From Sphingomonas sp. JC676 (lineage in GTDB: Bacteria; Pseudomonadota; Alphaproteobacteria; Sphingomonadales; Sphingomonadaceae): 64,000 nucleotides of DNA. Made by a program: the position numbers and the translations under genes. This document shows, piece by piece, positions 1 through 9,896 of the stretch. Positions within the stretch are counted from its first letter, which is position 1; every line of letters begins with the position of its first letter. The notes below the pieces were generated by a model. The model ran no database searches. It was not told where the DNA came from and was given only the letters and a program-made list of their open reading frames with translations. The stretch covers positions 124,001 through 188,000 of the forward strand of contig NZ_JACTGR010000002.1 of assembly GCF_014489075.1 (NCBI RefSeq), read 5' to 3'.

Positions 1-2112
1 GCGGTCGGCACCGGCGACAAGCAGACGATCGAGTCCGCGCTGGTCAATCTGCGTCAGCGGCTGGGCGTGCCGATCGCCTTCGTGGTTGGCGCCAACGACA
101 GCGTGGTCGGCCTCAAGACGTCAAAGGAGATCCAGGAGGCCGCCCGCTTCTGGAGGGCGCTCGATGCCGGGCAGATGACCGGTGTGGTCCGCCTGGGCGG
201 CGCCGCGCGCCACGTCATCGCCGCGCCGATCATGGCACCGGACCTGGTCGGCTGGGTGGTGTTTGGCACCAATCTCGACGCGCGCGAAATGGAGAGCCTG
301 CAGCGGCTGTCGGCCATCCCGATCGAGGCATCGGTCTATCAGCGCAGCGGCGCCGGCGGGAAATGGGTCGACGCCGACGACCAGCAGCCGTCCGAGCCCG
401 CCGTCGCGCAAACGATCGACAGCCGAAAGGGCGCGAAGACACCGTCCGAAGTCGGCACCGGCCAGGGCACCGCGATCGCTTTGGTGAAGCCATTGCCCGT
501 GCTCGAAGGCTCGCCTGAAAGCGTGCTCGTACTGCGCTACCCGCTCGAGGGCGCGCTGGCGAGCTATCGCCAGCTCCAGCTCGCCATCGCGCTCACCGGC
601 CTGCTTGGCCTGCTCGTTACTGTGCTCGCCACCTGGCGAATGGCGCGCTCGATCACCCGGCCAGTCACTCTGCTCGATGCCGCGGCGGAACGCCTCGCCA
701 ACGGTGCCGAAGCCTCGGTGCCCGTCGAGGATTCGGACGAGCTCGGTCGCCTTGCCGCCACCTTCAACCGCATGGCCGCCGGCATCGCCGAACGCGAGCG
801 GCGTATTACCCATCTCGCCTTCAACGATGTGCTCACCGGCCTGCCCAACCGCGCGCTGTTCCAGGAGCATCTCGAGCTCGAGCTGCAGGCACGCGGGCGC
901 AACGGCGGCACGATCGCGTTGCTGTGCGTCGACCTCGACGATTTCAAGTCGATCAACGACACGCTGGGCCATCCGATCGGCGACGAACTGCTGCGCCAGA
1001 TTGCCGAAGCGTTGCGCGCGGCGATGCCCCGATGCTTCATCGCGCGGCTGGGGGGCGACGAGTTCGTCATCGTCGCCGATCCCGACGACGCCGACAGTGT
1101 CGAGCGCATCGCCCAGCGCGCGCTGGAAGCGATCGAGCTGCCGGTGGTGATCGACGGCCACAGCCTGGCTCCGGGCGGCAGCATCGGTATCGCGCTGGCG
1201 CCCGCCGACGGCGACGACGCGCGCGCGTTGCTCAAGAACGCCGATCTGGCGCTCTATCGTGCCAAGGAGCTGGGTCGCCGCACTTACTGCTTCTTCGAAG
1301 AATCACTGAACGACCGCGCCCAGGAGCGCCGTCGCGTCGAAAACGACCTGCGCATGGCGCTCAAGGAAGGCCAGTTCGAGCTCCATTTCCAGCCACTGTT
1401 CGATCTCGCCAAGAATCGCATCGGATCATTCGAGGCGCTGCTGCGCTGGAACCATCCGACGCGCGGCCAGGTCTCGCCGCTCGATTTCATCCCGATCGCC
1501 GAGGAGACCGGCCTGATCGTCGAGATCGGCGCCTGGGCGATGCGCGAGGCGTGCGCGCACGCCCAGACCTGGCCCGATCATGTCCGCGTCGCGGTCAATG
1601 TCTCGTCGGTGCAGTTCCGCCGCCCCGGTCTGGCCGACGTGGTGCTCCAATCGCTGATGATGAGCGGGCTCCGGCCGAACCGGCTGGAGCTGGAGATCAC
1701 CGAATCGATCTTCCTCGAAGGGTCGGACGCGACGCTCAAGATGCTGCACTCGCTGCGTGCGCTGGGGGTGCGCATCGCGCTCGACGATTTCGGCACCGGC
1801 TATTCGTCGCTCAGCTATCTGCAGAGCTTCCCATTCGACAAGATCAAGATCGACCGCTCGTTCATCCAGGACCTGCTGACCCGGCCCGGCGCCGGCGCGA
1901 TCGTCCGCGCGATCACCGATCTCGCCCGCGCATTGGGAATGGAGACCACGGCGGAAGGCGTCGAGGAAAGCGACCAGCTCACCGAACTGCGCCAGCATGG
2001 CTGCTCCTCGGTGCAGGGCTATCTGTTCAGCCGCCCGATCGAGTCGCGCGCGGTCGCCGCATTGCTTGCCGGCGAGGACGGGGTCCTGGAACAGCGCCGC
2101 GCCATCGGCTGA
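1..2112 (+). CDS. Membrane GGDEF-EAL cyclic-di-GMP enzyme (5' partial)
   Basis: Dual diguanylate cyclase/phosphodiesterase whose N-terminus lies left of the window; the frame is open from base 1. Visible order: the end of a periplasmic sensor region, a transmembrane helix (about bases 560-650), a HAMP linker beginning RSITRPVTLLD, a GGDEF domain and an EAL domain. The cyclase signature RLGGDEF and the EAL signature FEALLRW are intact, as are the EAL metal/catalytic stretches ELEITES, DDFGTGYSSL and KIDRSF. Both activities are therefore possible, with the sensor deciding the balance. It turns over c-di-GMP at the inner membrane. No operon partner is visible; the next gene follows after about 100 bases. 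The family call is sure, the signal sensed is unknown. Confidence 0.95.
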   Translation, partial: AVGTGDKQTIESALVNLRQRLGVPIAFVVGANDSVVGLKTSKEIQEAARFWRALDAGQMTGVVRLGGAARHVIAAPIMAPDLVGWVVFGTNLDAREMESLQRLSAIPIEASVYQRSGAGGKWVDADDQQPSEPAVAQTIDSRKGAKTPSEVGTGQGTAIALVKPLPVLEGSPESVLVLRYPLEGALASYRQLQLAIALTGLLGLLVTVLATWRMARSITRPVTLLDAAAERLANGAEASVPVEDSDELGRLAATFNRMAAGIAERERRITHLAFNDVLTGLPNRALFQEHLELELQARGRNGGTIALLCVDLDDFKSINDTLGHPIGDELLRQIAEALRAAMPRCFIARLGGDEFVIVADPDDADSVERIAQRALEAIELPVVIDGHSLAPGGSIGIALAPADGDDARALLKNADLALYRAKELGRRTYCFFEESLNDRAQERRRVENDLRMALKEGQFELHFQPLFDLAKNRIGSFEALLRWNHPTRGQVSPLDFIPIAEETGLIVEIGAWAMREACAHAQTWPDHVRVAVNVSSVQFRRPGLADVVLQSLMMSGLRPNRLELEITESIFLEGSDATLKMLHSLRALGVRIALDDFGTGYSSLSYLQSFPFDKIKIDRSFIQDLLTRPGAGAIVRAITDLARALGMETTAEGVEESDQLTELRQHGCSSVQGYLFSRPIESRAVAALLAGEDGVLEQRRAIG

Positions 2113-2182
2113 GGTGCGACCAGCACGGTAGCGCTAACACAGAATGCTGGTGCCGCGCGGCGCGCTGTTCTATAAGTCGATC

Positions 2183-2197
2183 CCGACAACGCTGACA
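2183..2197. promoter_or_regulatory. Operator-like imperfect palindrome CCGACAACGCTGACA
   Basis: This 15-base site lies 18 bases before the GH3 start, after a possible -10 (TATAAG, 2171-2176). It nearly matches two other sites in the window, at 21921-21935 and 56275-56289, all before carbohydrate genes. The central CAACG-TG core resembles LacI-family operators. A second short palindrome, TAGCGCTA, lies at 2129-2136. Binding is inferred only. Confidence 0.4.
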
Positions 2198-2215
2198 TAC
2201 CAGTGGAGAGGGATA

Positions 2216-4435
2216 ATGACCATTCGACGCCGCGCATTCGCAGCTCCGCTCATCGCGCTTGCTGTCTGCCTCGCCACAGCGTCCGCGAGCGCGCAACAGG
2301 CGCCGGTTGCACACCCTTGGTCAAACGCCCGCCTCAACCCCGATGCCCGTGCCAAGCTGGTCCTTGCCGAGATGACCGAGGACGAGAAGCTGACCCTGGT
2401 GTTCGGCTATTTCGGCACCGATTTCCCCTCGAAGCAATTCAAGGCGCCCGCCGAGGCACGGCCCGGATCAGCGGGCTACATCCCCGGCATCCCCCGCCTC
2501 GGCGTGCCGCCGCAATGGCAGACCGATGCCGGTGTCGGCGTGGCTACCCAGGGTGGCGCCGAGAAGAAGCGCGAGCGCACCGCCCTTCCCTCCGGCCTCG
2601 CCACCACCGCAACCTGGGATCCTGAACTGGCCTTCAAGGGCGGCGAGATGATCGGCGCCGAGGCGCGTGCCTCAGGCTTCAACGTGATGCTCGCCGGCGG
2701 CGTCGACCTGATGCGCGAGCCCCGCAACGGCCGGAACTTCGAATATGGCGGGGAGGATCCGCTGCTCGCCGGCACGATGGTCGGCGCGCAGATCGCCGGC
2801 ATCCAGTCGAACAACATCATCTCGACCGTGAAGCATTATGCCATCAACGATCAGGAGACCGATCGCGACACCGGCAATTCGATCGTCGATCCGGTTGCCG
2901 CTCGCATGTCGGACCTGCTCGCCTTCCAGTTTGCGATCGAGAAGTCGAACCCCGGCTCGGTGATGTGCTCGTACAACCGCATCAACGGCACCCACGCCTG
3001 TGAGCATCCCTGGTTGCTCGACCAGGTGTTGCGCAAGGACTGGGGCTGGAAGGGCTATGTGATGTCCGATTGGGGCGCGACCCACTCGACCGCCGCCGCC
3101 GCCAATGCCGGGCTCGAGCAGGATTCGGGCTTCCCGTTCGACAAGGAACCCTATTTCGGCGCGCCGCTGAAGGCCGCGATCGCCAAGGGCGAAGTCAGCC
3201 GCGCGCGGCTCGACGAAATGGCTTCGCGCATCCTGCGTTCGATGTTCGCGCACGGGCTGTTCGATCATCCCGTCACGCAAGCGCCGATGGACCTCGCCCC
3301 GGCGATGCTGGCCAAGCACGCCGACGTGACCCGCAGCGACGCCGAGGACGCGACGGTGCTGCTCAAGAACGACCGTGCGATCCTGCCGCTCTCGCCGGCA
3401 GTGAAGTCGATCGTCGTGATCGGCGGCCATGCCGACAAGGGCGTGCTCGCGGGCAGCGGTTCCTCGCTGGTCTATCCAGTCGGCGGCAACGCCGCGCCCG
3501 GCATCGGGCCGTCGGGCTGGCCGGGGCCTGTAATGTACTACCCCTCCTCGCCAATGGCGGCGATCCAGCGCCAGGCACCCAACGCCAGGGTGACCTTCAT
3601 CGACGGCAGCGACCCCGCAGCGGCAGCGGCGGCGGCGAAGAGCGCTGATGTCGCGCTCGTCTTCGCCACGCAATGGGCCGGCGAATCCTTCGATGTCTCG
3701 CTGACGCTCAAGGACGGCCAGGATGCGTTGGTATCCGCCGTCGCCGCCGCCAACCCCAGGACCGTGGTGGTGCTGGAGACCGGCGGGCCCGTATTCACCC
3801 CATGGGCCGACAAGGTCGCCGGTATCCTGGAAGCTTGGTATCCCGGCACCGCGGGCGGCGATGCAATCGCCAATGTCCTGTTCGGCAAGGTGAACCCTTC
3901 GGGTCACCTCCCCGCCACCTTCCCGCGCAGCCTCGATCAGCTTCCCAAGCCCTCCGAGCCCAATTCCGGCGACACAAGCTATCCCGAGGGCGCGACGGTC
4001 GGCTACAAATGGTTCGACGCCAAGGGCGACACGCCGCAATTCGCGTTCGGCCACGGCCTTTCCTATACCAGCTTCGCCTATTCGGGCCTCGGCGCCAGCG
4101 CCGCGAACGGCAAGGTCACCATCAGCTTCATGGTGCGCAACACCGGCAAGCGGCGCGGCAAGGACGTCGCGCAGGTCTATGTCTCGGGCACCGGCTGGGA
4201 AGCCCCCAAGCGGCTCGGCGCCTTCAAGAAGGTCGATCTCGCCCCCGGCGCCTCGACCCGCGTCACGCTCACCGTCGATCCGCGCCTGCTGGCGATGTTC
4301 GACGGCCCGGCCAACGCCTGGAAGATCGCCCCCGGCAACTACAAGGTGATGCTCGGCCACAGCTCGCTCGACATCGTCCAGACCGTGTCGGTCAAGCTCG
4401 CCGCGCGGACGCTCCCGGTCGGCTGGAAGCCCTAG
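2216..4435 (+). CDS. Exported glycoside hydrolase family 3 beta-glucosidase
   Basis: 739 residues, normal for a BglX-type GH3 enzyme that releases terminal beta-glucose (or a related sugar) from oligosaccharides in the periplasm. A Sec signal peptide ends near ASAQQ. It is followed by the GH3 N-terminal barrel with the nucleophile Asp in VMSDWGA (about residue 285), the alpha/beta C-terminal domain, and a C-terminal fibronectin-III-like domain. The ATG at 2216 is chosen because GGAGAGGG lies just upstream and the signal peptide begins there; an in-frame ATG 24 codons earlier would give an odd extension. It ends 4 bases inside the convergent oxidoreductase gene. Substrate linkage cannot be read from sequence. 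Confidence 0.93.
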   Translation: MTIRRRAFAAPLIALAVCLATASASAQQAPVAHPWSNARLNPDARAKLVLAEMTEDEKLTLVFGYFGTDFPSKQFKAPAEARPGSAGYIPGIPRLGVPPQWQTDAGVGVATQGGAEKKRERTALPSGLATTATWDPELAFKGGEMIGAEARASGFNVMLAGGVDLMREPRNGRNFEYGGEDPLLAGTMVGAQIAGIQSNNIISTVKHYAINDQETDRDTGNSIVDPVAARMSDLLAFQFAIEKSNPGSVMCSYNRINGTHACEHPWLLDQVLRKDWGWKGYVMSDWGATHSTAAAANAGLEQDSGFPFDKEPYFGAPLKAAIAKGEVSRARLDEMASRILRSMFAHGLFDHPVTQAPMDLAPAMLAKHADVTRSDAEDATVLLKNDRAILPLSPAVKSIVVIGGHADKGVLAGSGSSLVYPVGGNAAPGIGPSGWPGPVMYYPSSPMAAIQRQAPNARVTFIDGSDPAAAAAAAKSADVALVFATQWAGESFDVSLTLKDGQDALVSAVAAANPRTVVVLETGGPVFTPWADKVAGILEAWYPGTAGGDAIANVLFGKVNPSGHLPATFPRSLDQLPKPSEPNSGDTSYPEGATVGYKWFDAKGDTPQFAFGHGLSYTSFAYSGLGASAANGKVTISFMVRNTGKRRGKDVAQVYVSGTGWEAPKRLGAFKKVDLAPGASTRVTLTVDPRLLAMFDGPANAWKIAPGNYKVMLGHSSLDIVQTVSVKLAARTLPVGWKP

Positions 4436-5454
4436 AGCGCCAGCCGCCGTCCCTCGCGGGCGCTCTGGCGGGCCAGTTCGATGATCCTGAGGCCGATCAG
4501 CGCATCGGCGGGGTCGACCGGCGGCGGGGCGCCCTCGGCGATGGCGGCGGCAATGCCGGAATAGAAGCGCCGATAGTCGCCGCGATCGGACGGGATCGTC
4601 GCGCGCGTGCCGTCAGGCAGCGTCAGCACGCCATATTGCGCAGGGTCCTCAAGACCGTGCCCCGGATCGGCCACCTTGCCGCCCGCGCGCAGCGCCGTCT
4701 CTTGCGGATCCAGCCCGTATTTGACGAAGCTGCCCTGGCGCCCATGGATGCCGAAACGCGGGCGGGGCGCGGCGATGAGGCGCGACGAGGCCAGGATCAC
4801 GCGGCGGATCCCGTAGTGCAGCGTAAGCGCGAAATAATCGTCCACTTCGCCGCCGACGCGCTGGACCGCCAGATCGGCGCTTAGCGCCTCGGGCGGGCCG
4901 AACAGCACCAGCACCTGATCGATCATGTGCGGCCCGAGATCGGGGAGCTGGCCCGATCCCGCCGCGATCGATTCCTTCCAGGGCTGGGCCAGGTCGGGGC
5001 GAAAGCGGTCCCAATGCGCCTCGAAGAGCAGGATCTCGCCCAGCCGCCCGCTCTCGATCAGCGCGCGGACGGCCAGAAAATCGCTGTCCCAGCGGCGATT
5101 GTGGAACGGGCACAGTACGAGCCCGCGGGCCTTCGCGATGGCGATCAGCTCGGCCGCTTCTTCCGCGCTGGTGGCAAAGGGCTTGTCGATCACGACATGC
5201 TTGCCCGCCTCCAACGCTGCCCTGGCGAGCGGGAAATGCGTGTCGTTGGGCGTCGAGATCGCGACCAGGGAGATGTCGGGATCGGCGATCAGCGCCTCTG
5301 GCGTCATGACGGCTGCATGTGGATAGGCGGCGTGCACCGCATCGGCCTTGCTCGTAGCGATCGCAACCAGCTCGAGCTCGGGCACCGCCTCGACCAGCGG
5401 CGCATGGAATGCGGTGCCGCCAAGGCCAAAACCGATCACTCCGGTGCGGATCAT
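4432..5454 (-). CDS. Gfo/Idh/MocA-family NAD(P)-dependent oxidoreductase
   Basis: 340-residue cytoplasmic sugar or polyol dehydrogenase. The N-terminus carries a Rossmann dinucleotide motif (GVIGFGLGG), and DKP replaces the usual EKP that holds the catalytic Lys. There is no signal peptide, unlike the two paralogues at 9.9-12.4 kb. The start at 5454 is supported by GAGGA nine bases upstream. It converges on the GH3 gene with a 4-base overlap and is divergent from the aminotransferase 46 bases away. Its likely role is oxidation or epimerisation of the sugar released by neighbouring hydrolases; the exact substrate is unknown. Confidence 0.88.
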   Translation of the reverse strand: MIRTGVIGFGLGGTAFHAPLVEAVPELELVAIATSKADAVHAAYPHAAVMTPEALIADPDISLVAISTPNDTHFPLARAALEAGKHVVIDKPFATSAEEAAELIAIAKARGLVLCPFHNRRWDSDFLAVRALIESGRLGEILLFEAHWDRFRPDLAQPWKESIAAGSGQLPDLGPHMIDQVLVLFGPPEALSADLAVQRVGGEVDDYFALTLHYGIRRVILASSRLIAAPRPRFGIHGRQGSFVKYGLDPQETALRAGGKVADPGHGLEDPAQYGVLTLPDGTRATIPSDRGDYRRFYSGIAAAIAEGAPPPVDPADALIGLRIIELARQSAREGRRLAL

Positions 5455-5500
5455 GGGCTGCTCCTCTTTCGCGTGTAACCGGTCCGCTCTATGCGGGCGC

Positions 5501-6721
5501 ATGACCTTTCCCATCGACGCCGTGCGCGCCCAATTCAAGGCGCTTTCCGACGAAGCCCGCGTCTATTTCGACGCGCCGGGCGGCACCCAGATCTGCACCC
5601 CTGCGGTCGAGCGGATGGTGGCGCATCTCGCCAGCGGCACGGCCAATTCGGGCGGCGCGTTCCGCACCTCGGTCGAGACCGACGCGCTGAGCGACGCGGC
5701 ACATGCCGCGATGGCGGAGCTGCTCGGTGGTCAACCGCACGAGATCGCGTTCGGCCAGAACATGACCTCGCTCACCTTCGCCGTCTCGCGCGCGCTGGCG
5801 AAGGAATGGCAGGCCGGCGACGAGATCGTGCTGACCCGGCTCGATCACGACGCCAACGTCTCGCCCTGGCTGCGCGCCGCGGCGGACCGGCAGGTGACCG
5901 TGCGCTGGCTCGACTTCGATCCCGAGACCGGCGCTTGGAAGCTCGACGAACTGGCCGGCCTGCTCGGCCCGCGCACCCGCCTGGTGGCGCTCGGCATGGC
6001 GAGCAACGCGCTCGGCACGATCAATCCGGTGGCCGAGGCGGTCGGCATCGTCCGCGCCCATTCGAGCGCTTTGGTCTATGTCGACGCCGTGCAATCGGTG
6101 CCGCACCTCGTCACCGACGTCGCCGCGCTCGGCGCCGATTTCCTCGCCTGCTCGCCCTATAAATTCTTCGGCCCGCACCAGGGCGTGCTCTGGGCGCGCG
6201 GCGATCTTGTCGAGCAGGTCGACGCCTATCGCGTCCGCCCGGCATCGAGCGAAGGCGCCCACCGTTTCGAGACGGGCACGCCGTCGTTCGAAAGCCAGGC
6301 CGCGGTGCTCGGCACGGTCGAATATCTCGAATGGCTCGGCTCCAGCCTCGACCCCCAGGCAAACAGCCGCCGCGCGAAGTTGGTCGCGGCGATGCAGGGC
6401 GCCACTGCCTATGAGCACGACATCGGCTCCCGCCTGCTCGAAGGTCTGGCGACCATTCCTGGCCTCCGCCTCTGGGGCGCCCCGACGATGCAGGGCCGCG
6501 TGCCCACCTTCTCTTTCACGCTCGATGGCCATCATCCCGATGCGATCGCCGAGCATCTCGCGGCGCGCGAAATCTATTCCTGGTCGGGCAATTTCTACGC
6601 GGTCGAGGTGGTCGCCCGGCTCGGTCTGGCCGAAAGCGGCGGCCTGCTGCGGGTGGGGCTCTGCCACTACAACACGGCGGACGAGGTCGACCGGCTGATC
6701 GAAGCGTTGCGCGCGCTTTAG
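5501..6721 (+). CDS. Class V aminotransferase, cysteine desulfurase-like
   Basis: 406-residue PLP-dependent fold-type I enzyme. The Schiff-base Lys is in CSPYKFFGPH and the small-domain motif around SWSGNFYA is present. It resembles the cysteine-desulfurase-like subgroup rather than IscS/SufS: I see no Isc or Suf genes nearby and no obvious IscS-type Cys loop. The start is the ATG at 5501, where homology begins (TFPIDAVRAQF); a longer upstream frame reads through the divergent oxidoreductase promoter. The reaction could be C-S lyase, desulfurase or transamination. The family call is good, the substrate is unknown. Confidence 0.88.
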   Translation: MTFPIDAVRAQFKALSDEARVYFDAPGGTQICTPAVERMVAHLASGTANSGGAFRTSVETDALSDAAHAAMAELLGGQPHEIAFGQNMTSLTFAVSRALAKEWQAGDEIVLTRLDHDANVSPWLRAAADRQVTVRWLDFDPETGAWKLDELAGLLGPRTRLVALGMASNALGTINPVAEAVGIVRAHSSALVYVDAVQSVPHLVTDVAALGADFLACSPYKFFGPHQGVLWARGDLVEQVDAYRVRPASSEGAHRFETGTPSFESQAAVLGTVEYLEWLGSSLDPQANSRRAKLVAAMQGATAYEHDIGSRLLEGLATIPGLRLWGAPTMQGRVPTFSFTLDGHHPDAIAEHLAAREIYSWSGNFYAVEVVARLGLAESGGLLRVGLCHYNTADEVDRLIEALRAL

Positions 6722-7257
6722 AAGAGAAAAAATCGACGGAAAATCTGCGTATTTCCAGGTGTCGGGTCGCGATCCGGCGATAGCGCCAAGTTGACACGGT
6801 TGACACCTGCTATGTCGAAAAACCTTCCTCCCCGAAATTCGGTGCTTTTGGGACTGCGACGATGAGAAAGAGCCGGTCCCCGGATCGGCCCTGAAACCCT
6901 ACATTGCAAGCGGATGGCTAGCATCAAGCCAGGCTAGGACCGAACGGCCGCCATTGCCTGCTCTTCTCTGCTGGCAGGAAGAAGCTCGATGTCAGTACAA
7001 CCTAAGTCGTGAACCCATTAAGCGGGAACGACTGGAATTGGTGGTTTCCCATCCGACCGCTTTAGGCTGGAAAACCGCAAAGCGGACCTTTGTACTGCCA
7101 CAGGTTCGAACGGCAGTTAACAATCCGGTTCCGGACATGATCCTAGCGCCAGCCTTCTGTCGAAAGCAGCTCCTCGCGGCACGGAATGGTGCCAAGCAAC
7201 AGTCCGCGGGGATTACGCGTACTCCAGTATTTACAGTACCTTATAGGTTCTGACCGG
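6722..7257. other. 536-base gap, no gene seen
   Basis: No convincing coding frame. Base composition is clearly more AT-rich than the surroundings, especially after about 6950. Two TTGACA hexamers occur in tandem near 6792 and 6800, but no good -10 follows at 16-18 bases. With the gap at 9593-9896 it brackets the frameshifted GGDEF-EAL gene and its partner, so the block may be an insertion or a decaying locus. I see no terminal repeats or target duplication. Confidence 0.5.
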
Positions 7258-8870
7258 ATGGCAACTTCTTGCATCTGCAAGGGGCCAGTAGTGAAGAGGT
7301 ATGTTGGACGAAGCAAGCTGATCAGGCCGAACGAGCTGGTGGTTTGCGTCGGCTCAGCCATCGCGCTCGGTATTCTCTTCGAGCGGTTAGATGCCTTTGA
7401 ACGGCTGGCTGGGTTCCTGGCGGAACACGAGGCTTGGCAGCTCGACGAATATTTCTTCATGTTGATCTTCGGCGGCGTGGGGGCCCTGATTCTCGCAATT
7501 CGGCGATCGGTGGACTTGGCGCTCGAGATTGGCCAGCGGGAGGCGGCAGAGGCGCGCGCGACCTCGTTGGCGCGGCACGACCCGCTCACCGGCCTGGTCA
7601 ATCGCCGCATGCTGCATGAGGAGCTTCCTGGGCTACTCGAAGAAGCGCGCAATTCCACCCGTCAGTGCGCGGTGTTCATGATCGATCTCGATCATTTCAA
7701 GCCGATCAACGATGTATTTGGGCACGACACGGGCGACGCGGTGCTGGTCGAGGTTGCCTCGCGGCTGCAGCGCGTCGCAAGCGGCCACGGACTGGCGGCA
7801 CGCGTGGGCGGCGACGAGTTCGTTCTGACAATGCTGCACGATCCCGGCACCGACGCACCGGCACGGACCGCGGCCCAGATTATTCGCGCGTTGAGTTCCC
7901 CCTATGAGGTCGGTGGTCGCAAGCTTGAACTGGGCGCGACGGTGGGGATCGACGTGCACCGGTTGACGCAACGCTTGGCGACGACCTGCTGCGGGCGGCG
8001 GACGTCGCCATGTATGACGGCAAGCGCGCCGGCAAGGGAACCCACCGCTTCTTCCATGCCGACATGGATGAGCGGCTACGCGCCCGCTCGATGCTTGAGA
8101 CCGAGTTGCGAGACGCGATCGCGAGAGGCGACGTCACGCCCTATTTTCAGCCCGTAATCTCGCTTGCGGACCAGCGGATCGTCGGGTTCGAGGCGTTGGC
8201 GCGGTGGCACCATCCGACCCGGGGCACGATCCCCCCGGACGAGTTTATCCCAATCGCCGAGGACCTGGGCCTGATCGATGCGCTGACGCACCGCATCCTT
8301 CGCCAAGGCTGCATCGCCGCGCGCGACTGGCATGGCGACACGTCGTTGTCGATCAACATCTCGCCGGTGCAGCTCAAGGATACTTGGTTGGCTGCGAGGC
8401 TGCTTGCCATTTTGCAAGAGACAGGCTTCCCGCCCCAGCGATTGATCGTCGAGGTGACCGAAAACGCAATCATCGAGGATATCGAGCAGGTCGCAGTTGT
8501 GTTCGCGTCGTTGCAGAACGTTGGCATCCGCATCGCCCTGGATGACTTCGGCAAGGGCTATTCGAGCCTGTCGCACCTGCGTCAGCTGAAATTTGATCAC
8601 CTGAAGATCGACAGCTCGTTTGTACGGTCGATGGACACCGCGGAGAGCTGCAAGATCGTGAGCGCGGTAGCGGGGCTCGGCAAGGCGCTCGGCATGCCGG
8701 TAACTGCCGAAGGGGTGGAATCGGAAGAGGTGGCTGATGCTCTGCGGGCGCTTGGATGCGAGCAGGCGCAGGGGTTCCTTTTTGGGCGGCCTGCGCCGGC
8801 AATTGAGGCGGCGCACATGCTCGACGGTGGCGACACCCGCACCGCAGCTGTCAAGCGGAACGCAAGTTAG
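7258..8870 (+). pseudogene. GGDEF-EAL c-di-GMP protein with frameshift near base 7950
   Basis: Two overlapping frames make one protein. The first (from 7258 or GTG 7291, the latter with AAGGGG six bases upstream) gives two membrane helices (around ELVVCVGSAIALG and FFMLIFGGVGALI) and a GGDEF domain with RVGGDEF. After TVGI at about 7950 homology jumps to the next frame, which continues APVDATLGDDLLRAADVAM and then a complete EAL domain (FEALARW, VEVTEN, DDFGKGYSSL, KIDSSF). One inserted base near 7950-7953 would restore the reading frame. All catalytic motifs are otherwise preserved, so the break is recent or a sequencing error. As read, the product would end at 8157 with an incomplete GGDEF and no EAL. 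Confidence 0.8.
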
Positions 8871-9592
8871 TGCACAGACTTCGCCGGCGGTGGATTTGGG
8901 AGCTGCTTCCCGCCGTGCTGTTCGTCGCGAGCCCGTCGCTCGCGCAAGAAGGGCCCGAGCAACTCGAGCAGATCGAGCCTGGGGCTGGCGAATGGCAGGC
9001 GGAATATTATGGCGCTTTCGGCGGTGGCGGCGAGCAGAGCGTGGAACTGCTGGTAGGTGTGTCCGGCCAGCTGGCGCTTGGTGCCGAGGTTGAGTTCGCG
9101 GGACTCCGCGACGGCCTCCGATTCGAATCCATCGGACCGGTCCTGCTCTACCGCGCCATCGATCCCAACGTGCATCCGATTGGCATCGGCGTCGGACTGC
9201 ACGCGTCGATCGGGCGAGACGGCAGCTTCGAAGGCATAGAGATGCGTGCGATCGTTGAGCGGCGGGCGCGGGACTGGTGGCTTCAGGCGGATTTGATCCT
9301 GCGCCGCGCGAACGCTGACGGCTCGCACGGGACGGGGTTGGCCTACGCCGCGTCGGTCCAGCGTTCAGTGGGTAGCGAGACCTGGCTTGGGTTCGAGGCG
9401 TCGGGACAGATAGCCCGCCTGGACGGCGCAGCTGCTCTGGCGCCGGCGAGACAACATTATGCCGGACCGAGCCTGACTACAGAGCTACCGATCGACGGGT
9501 ACGAGGTCGAGCTAGGGCTGGCTTGGTTGCAGCGGCTGCACGGCAATGGCGCCGAATCGGGGCCGCGCATCTTTGCCCAATTCGCGTTCTAA
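8870..9592 (+). CDS. Exported barrel-like protein of unknown function
   Basis: 240 residues from a GTG whose G is the last base of the preceding TAG stop, so it is translationally coupled to the GGDEF-EAL gene. An N-terminal signal peptide (cleavage near PSLAQ) is followed by alternating amphipathic strands, and the chain ends in AQFAF with a terminal Phe, typical of outer-membrane beta-barrels. I recognise no named family; it recalls small proteins that report envelope or haloalkane/metal stress, but that is only resemblance. Coupling suggests it works with the c-di-GMP protein or is co-expressed with it. Confidence 0.7.
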   Translation: MHRLRRRWIWELLPAVLFVASPSLAQEGPEQLEQIEPGAGEWQAEYYGAFGGGGEQSVELLVGVSGQLALGAEVEFAGLRDGLRFESIGPVLLYRAIDPNVHPIGIGVGLHASIGRDGSFEGIEMRAIVERRARDWWLQADLILRRANADGSHGTGLAYAASVQRSVGSETWLGFEASGQIARLDGAAALAPARQHYAGPSLTTELPIDGYEVELGLAWLQRLHGNGAESGPRIFAQFAF

Positions 9593-9896
9593 GTTCGGGC
9601 CACGTTTTTCGGAGCCACAGCCGCTGGCGCGTTTGCTAGTGCGCCTCGAAAAGCTGCCCCCGCACCAGTTCGAAGATCCACGAATAGTGCCGGTTCTTCG
9701 CCTGTCGCGGCCAGCAACACCCAATCAGCTTGACGAGCCACCATCATGTGCAAACGGCGGCTTTGGAGACACGCCGTATCTCGGCGGAACGACCGCGCTT
9801 GGGCGAAACCGGACGGTGCACTTTATGAGTCTACGTCCTAGATCCACCGGAGGGGAACCAGCGGCAGGCGGTGGACGGGTAGTCGCCCCAAACGGT
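9593..9896. other. 304-base gap, possible gene remnant
   Basis: No full gene is supported. On the minus strand a stop-bounded frame ending at the TAG at 9636-9638 reads KNRHYSWIFELVRGQLFEAH at its end, which looks like a real protein C-terminus but has no start or body. It may be a relic. No terminator is evident after either convergent neighbour. Confidence 0.35.

Noticed and set aside
121..1161. Long open frame opposite the first GGDEF-EAL gene
   Set aside because: High-GC antisense shadow; no start signal, no domain, and the sense frame is clearly coding.
2672..4360. 562-codon minus-strand frame across the GH3 gene
   Set aside because: Antisense shadow of the GH3 with no recognisable motif or leader.
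5475..5490. Half-palindrome TGTAACCGGTCCG in the oxidoreductase/aminotransferase gap
   Set aside because: Only one arm matches the LacI palindrome, so not counted as an operator.
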